From NCBI GenBank assembly GCA_033964015.1, contig CM066913.1:8860953-8924952 (forward strand): a DNA stretch of 64,000 nt. The letters are read 5' to 3'. Position 1 is the stretch's first letter, and every line of letters begins with the position of its first letter. The translations under genes were made by a program, and so were the position numbers. The notes beneath the pieces are model-generated. The model searched no databases and was not told the origin of the DNA. It saw nothing but the letters and a program-made list of their open reading frames with translations. This document shows positions 60,164-64,000 of this stretch, one piece after another. The stretch is from Scolanthus callimorphus (Eukaryota; Cnidaria; Anthozoa; Actiniaria; Edwardsiidae).

Positions 60164-61305
60164 ATTCATGAAGCCGTGAAGTCACGTGAAGCCACGTAGG
60201 AATGGACTGGTTATGGGTCTTGATCTAGGCACATTGAACAAAAGAAACGAGCTCGCCAGCGCATGCAGGCATGCAGCTAAATTCCTACTTAAGAACACAT
60301 CATAATTCACATCATAATGCATCCCTATGTAAATACTCTAGTACCATCTTGCCCCTGAAGAGAGAGGACCGTAAGGTTTCTCTTGAAACAAGCCTGTAGG
60401 GCAATGGGCAAATAAAGTTTGCTAAACCGCATATGTCTTTTACCTAAGCTCCCTACGGTTGAGCACTATTCGGCATTTAGAAATCGGACGATTGAACGAT
60501 ATACAGTACAATGTAAATTACATATACAGACAGTGTAATAATTATTGTTCCAGGCGCTTTGCCCTGAAGTAAGTGTGGCTTGCACAATAAACAAAGTGCA
60601 TCGGACAATGCCATAATGTACATGCTGTCAAAAACCGAGGTATCCGTGTAAGTTATCATTGCATGTGAAATCAATGGTGAAAATGACCAAGGGAAAAGAA
60701 GGGTTTGCTTGAAGGAGTCACGTGAATAAGTTGATGATGAGAAAAGCATCAAAGGAGTCACGTGACTAGGGAAACAAAAGTATATTTTTAGTATAATTAG
60801 TACGCATTTCGTATGTCTGTCCAATTTCCATATGACAAAATATTTTATTGTTCAGCACTTCAACGCTTTCACTTATTCGAAATCAGGATAATGTCCGTAC
60901 TGCTGCCCCTGATGATTTCCAATGCTTTCAGTTTTTTTCGTTTTGCCGCTGTGTTTGAGCATTTTTTGTCATCTAAGCAGGTGTACTTTTTGAACTTGCC
61001 CGTTTGTTACATTTCTTCAAGAGAAAAGAGTGTTTTCGACCGATTCCTTCACTCTAGAAAGATAGACGTTAAAGAGCCTGTGTCAGCGCCATTTTGACAG
61101 CATATCAATATACCAAGTCGCAGAAAGCATTCGTCTCCATCGGCTGATTGAGAGAATAAAGAGCAATGTTCTTCATTGAATTTGGTCAATCAAATCTGAA
61201 ACTTTGTTTTTCAGAGATTTCTACACGTAATTCGTCTTCTAATATCAAACAAAAACAGTGATAACGTGATAACACCGTGCGATGTCCACGCGGCGCCAAG
61301 CTTTA

Positions 61306-61667
61306 TGTTCACGTGATGAGCCTACCCTGTTCACGTGGTGCGCCTGCCATGTTCACCTGGTGAGCCTGCTATGTTCACGTGGTGAGCCTGCCATGTTCAC
61401 GTGGTGAGCCTGCTATGTTCACGTGGTGAGCCTGCTATGTTCACGTGGTGAGCCTGCCATGTTCACCTGCCATGTTCACGTGGTGAGCCTGCCATGTTCA
61501 CCTGCTATGTTCACCTGGTGAGCCTGCCATGTTCACGTGGTGAGCCTGCTATGTTCACGTGGTGAGCCTGCCATGTTAACCTGCTATGTTCACCTGGTGA
61601 GCCTGCCATGTTAACCTGGTGAGCCTGCTATGTTCACGTGGCGAGCCTGCTATGTTCACGTGATAAC
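61306..61667. repeat. 22-bp CACGTG array upstream of ABCG-C
   Basis: Same unit as at 42,941-43,278 with a different arrangement of CACGTG and CACCTG variants (about 11 CACGTG). It lies about 3.1 kb upstream of the gene C start codon. Confidence 0.85.
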
Positions 61668-61816
61668 CATGCCATTTGACAATTAGACTACGAGTTCGAG
61701 TTTTCTGTGATTCAATAGATAGTTAGATAGTTAATCGGGAGATGCATATGAATTGATGCCCGTACTATGTTCCACGTATTGAGCCTGCAAGGTGATCAGG
61801 TAATGAACGTGCTTAA

Positions 61817-63721
61817 CTAATATTTTTTGCTGGTAATTCGTAATAGCAGCAAGAATGCCAACAATCGAAAGCCCACCATCAGAGTCGCGAGGGCTATGAA
61901 ATAGTAATTGTAGTTGCCCTGCGAACAGAAAAAGAACAAGTGACAGTTAGGAGAGGACCAGAACAAGTGAGAGATCCATAATCATTGTCCACTTTATAAA
62001 TAAAACATAACTTGAACAAATGTGAAACTTTATTCTACGTTACAAGGCCATTTTCGTAAATAACTTGTTGAACCCTTATACACACCCAATACATACCGGT
62101 GACGCAGGGTTTTTTAAAAATCCCCAACAATGTGGCTTTAATACCTTTTCAAAACCGAGGAAATTTAGGACATCATCGCCATTCCGATAGCAGAAATTCC
62201 CGTCACCAAGAGTGCGGTTACTAGCCTGACAGTCTGTGGAGACAATAGAAACGGATTTAAAGGCCCATTACCAACCGGGAGCCTTTGCGCCCCGTTTTCT
62301 TTTCTTTTCAAATTGATCCATTGTTTTTCGGGTGCTCTGATTGGCTAATAGTCCGCAAAGGCTCTCGGTTGGTGACGGGCCTGTAAACATTTCTATAAAG
62401 GTCTTGGTCGAGGTCTTCCTGAAAATCAGATTAAAAACTCGCGCGAGGAAATCGATGAATTTCCGAGAACATCAAATAATGACTGAAGGGGCGTTTACCC
62501 GTTCTTCTAAATCCGCTGATTAAAACAAGCGGTTCTTTTCCCTGTCGAAACTCATTCTTTACTAGTTTGAGTTGTAATTTGTATAACACCCCACCCCCCT
62601 CGTTTTGTCACTCGCCCCAGACCGACCCGTCCAAGAGTGGCGCCCGCATCGGAATTCTCGCCGTAAAACGACCTAAAACAGCCAACTAACGCCTGCTAGC
62701 AGGCTATTGTATAATTGGTTTGCTGTTCCCGTTGATGCTATTGTTTTCGTTCGATATTAGAAGACGAATAACGTGTAGAAATATTTTAATAAACATCAAA
62801 AAACAACTTTGATTTAGCAAATCCAATCGAGAACATTGCTTTATATTTTTCTCTAAATCAGCCGATGGAAATGGATGCTTTCTTGCTGTCAAAATGGCGA
62901 CTGACACAGTTCTTTAAATACTAGAATCGGTACATTACTTCCTATCTGTCCATATCCGTCCCACTGATTGATACCCAACAGTTCAAAGCTGTACTTGAAC
63001 AAGGAGAGGTACTCTACCCAGATGAAGTAATCTGGAACAGACCTGCATGAAAAACACACAAAACTCGGTTTGTTGCTTGATTTCAATTAGAATCAATCTC
63101 ACCAGTTCTTGTTGTTCCTAGTAAAATCAGGACTTAACAAATGAAACCAGGTCTTACGTTCTTGCACAATTCCTTTTTTTTTCCCTCAAACGATTCCTTT
63201 CCTTCCTGGTGCAGGTTGTTCAATGGTGGATTCAATTTAAACCAGGTTTAGTTCTGAACAAAACAATCGAGTCACCATAGTAATTAATCCTGGATTAGTG
63301 CTAAACCACTTTCGAGCAACCGGACAGGTGATTAAAACGCTCTCCTAGCATTTTTTTTTACTATCGGTAATGATCTTCTTTGTGGGAATCAAGTCGTACC
63401 CTAGTGAGAGACTGCTCAGCGAGAAACATTTTCACTATTCTTCAGGTCAAACCAATCATACCGAACCCGAGATCCTAGAGATACGGGCTGGAAATGTTCT
63501 TTGTAGCGAGATACATGTGTTGCCTGCTTGTTTCCTCTCTTCTACGGATTTGTACGGAGTAAAGGCGACTGAAAGTTCAGGCTAAGTCATAGTGAGAATG
63601 AAAAGGCCTTATTACCTGTTCTTTATGAATAATCCGCCAAAGATGAGGAAGGGGATCCTCATGGGTGGAGCAAGGGCACCTGCGGCCTCCACAGAATTGG
63701 TCACAGTTGACGCCACATAAC
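61817..63721 (-). CDS. White-like ABCG half-transporter, gene D, last four exons
   Basis: Only exons 17-20 lie in the window: 63616-63721 ([16 protein letters not shown]), 62939-63042 ([19 protein letters not shown]), 62145-62233 (Cys-bearing extracellular loop, [16 protein letters not shown]) and 61817-61918 (last membrane segment, ends SKKY, stop TAG). Phases and lengths equal those of gene C (106, 104, 89, 102 nt). The gene continues beyond 64,000; the conserved intron preceding exon 17 (in gene order) runs to the window edge. All visible exons are open. A 120-bp MITE sits in the intron immediately beyond the exon-19 acceptor (62,262-62,381). Confidence 0.9.
62262..62381. mobile_element. 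120-bp MITE beside the exon-19 acceptor of ABCG-D
   Basis: Ends GGCCCATTACCAACCG with GAGCCTTTGCG, and the complement. Gene C has no insert at the matching place, so insertion followed the C/D duplication. Confidence 0.75.
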
Positions 63722-64000
63722 CTGACACAGAACGAACGCAAGAGGCTGTAGTAAACGTACATTCTATTGTCGTCTCCGACCACGTATGTGATTCATTTAC
63801 ATTTAAGCTCCACAGTGAATTTTGCCAGTGTTAATACACTTTCCTTCACCTTGGACCATGGTACTCCCGGGCTTCGCTACGTGATTCCAGGGATGAAATG
63901 CGGGGATTCGGTTCGCGGTTCATGTAGTACCACAATCTAACCTGGAACAACGGGGTTTCACCATGTGCAGACATTGTACGAAGAGTATTTAGAGCAGGTC

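Larger units (their letters stand above)
58241..61816. other. Spacer between ABCG-C start and ABCG-D stop
   Basis: Upstream region of gene C and near-identical counterpart of the B-C spacer. It has three copies of the roughly 300-bp unit instead of two (59,212-60,163), the dispersed repeat (61,074-61,254) and a CACGTG array (61,306-61,667). It lacks the Mutator-like MITE and most of the MITE cluster. No coding sequence recognised. Confidence 0.75.

Overview
The window is animal nuclear DNA: spliced genes with GT-AG introns, introns and spacers packed with short inverted-repeat transposons (MITEs) and minisatellites, a truncated LINE, and no prokaryotic gene organisation. The gene content (a long CENP-C and a tandem cluster of white-like ABCG half-transporters) and the repeat style fit an invertebrate, most likely a cnidarian such as an anthozoan. 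The species cannot be fixed from the sequence alone.

Region 1 (1-11,005, plus strand) is the gene for the inner-kinetochore protein CENP-C. Its 5' end lies left of the window. Fourteen exons give about 1,550 residues: two copies of an N-terminal Mif2-type motif, a very long disordered exon of 982 codons, the CENP-C motif that binds CENP-A nucleosomes, and the C-terminal cupin dimerisation domain ending in TAG at 11,003-11,005. Region 2 (11,006-15,114) is a convergent spacer filled with MITEs and one orphan 107-codon ORF.

Region 3 (15,115 to the right edge, minus strand) is a head-to-tail array of white-like ABCG half-transporters, called A, B, C and D here. A, B and C each have 20 exons with the same phases. 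D shows only exons 17-20 and continues past the right edge. C reads open throughout (671 residues). A carries one and B two single-base losses in coding exons. CENP-C also appears to have lost one base in its cupin exon, so these may be consensus errors in G/C runs rather than pseudogene lesions. The stretch from gene B exon 16 through the B-C spacer into the 3' exons of C recurs, nearly identical, from gene C exon 16 into D. The duplication therefore runs across gene boundaries.

Insertions present in only one duplicate date later activity: a 5'-truncated CR1/Jockey-type LINE (upstream of the gene C start codon), a 1.8-kb foldback element with a 5-bp target duplication (in gene C), a Mutator-like MITE with a 9-bp target duplication (upstream of B), a TTAA-flanked foldback element and a captured exon-8 fragment (in B). 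Minisatellites include a 30-bp intronic array that repeats a consensus 5' splice site in the gene sense, and 22-bp arrays upstream of B and C carrying about a dozen CACGTG E-boxes each. No rRNA gene, intact tRNA gene or CRISPR array was seen.
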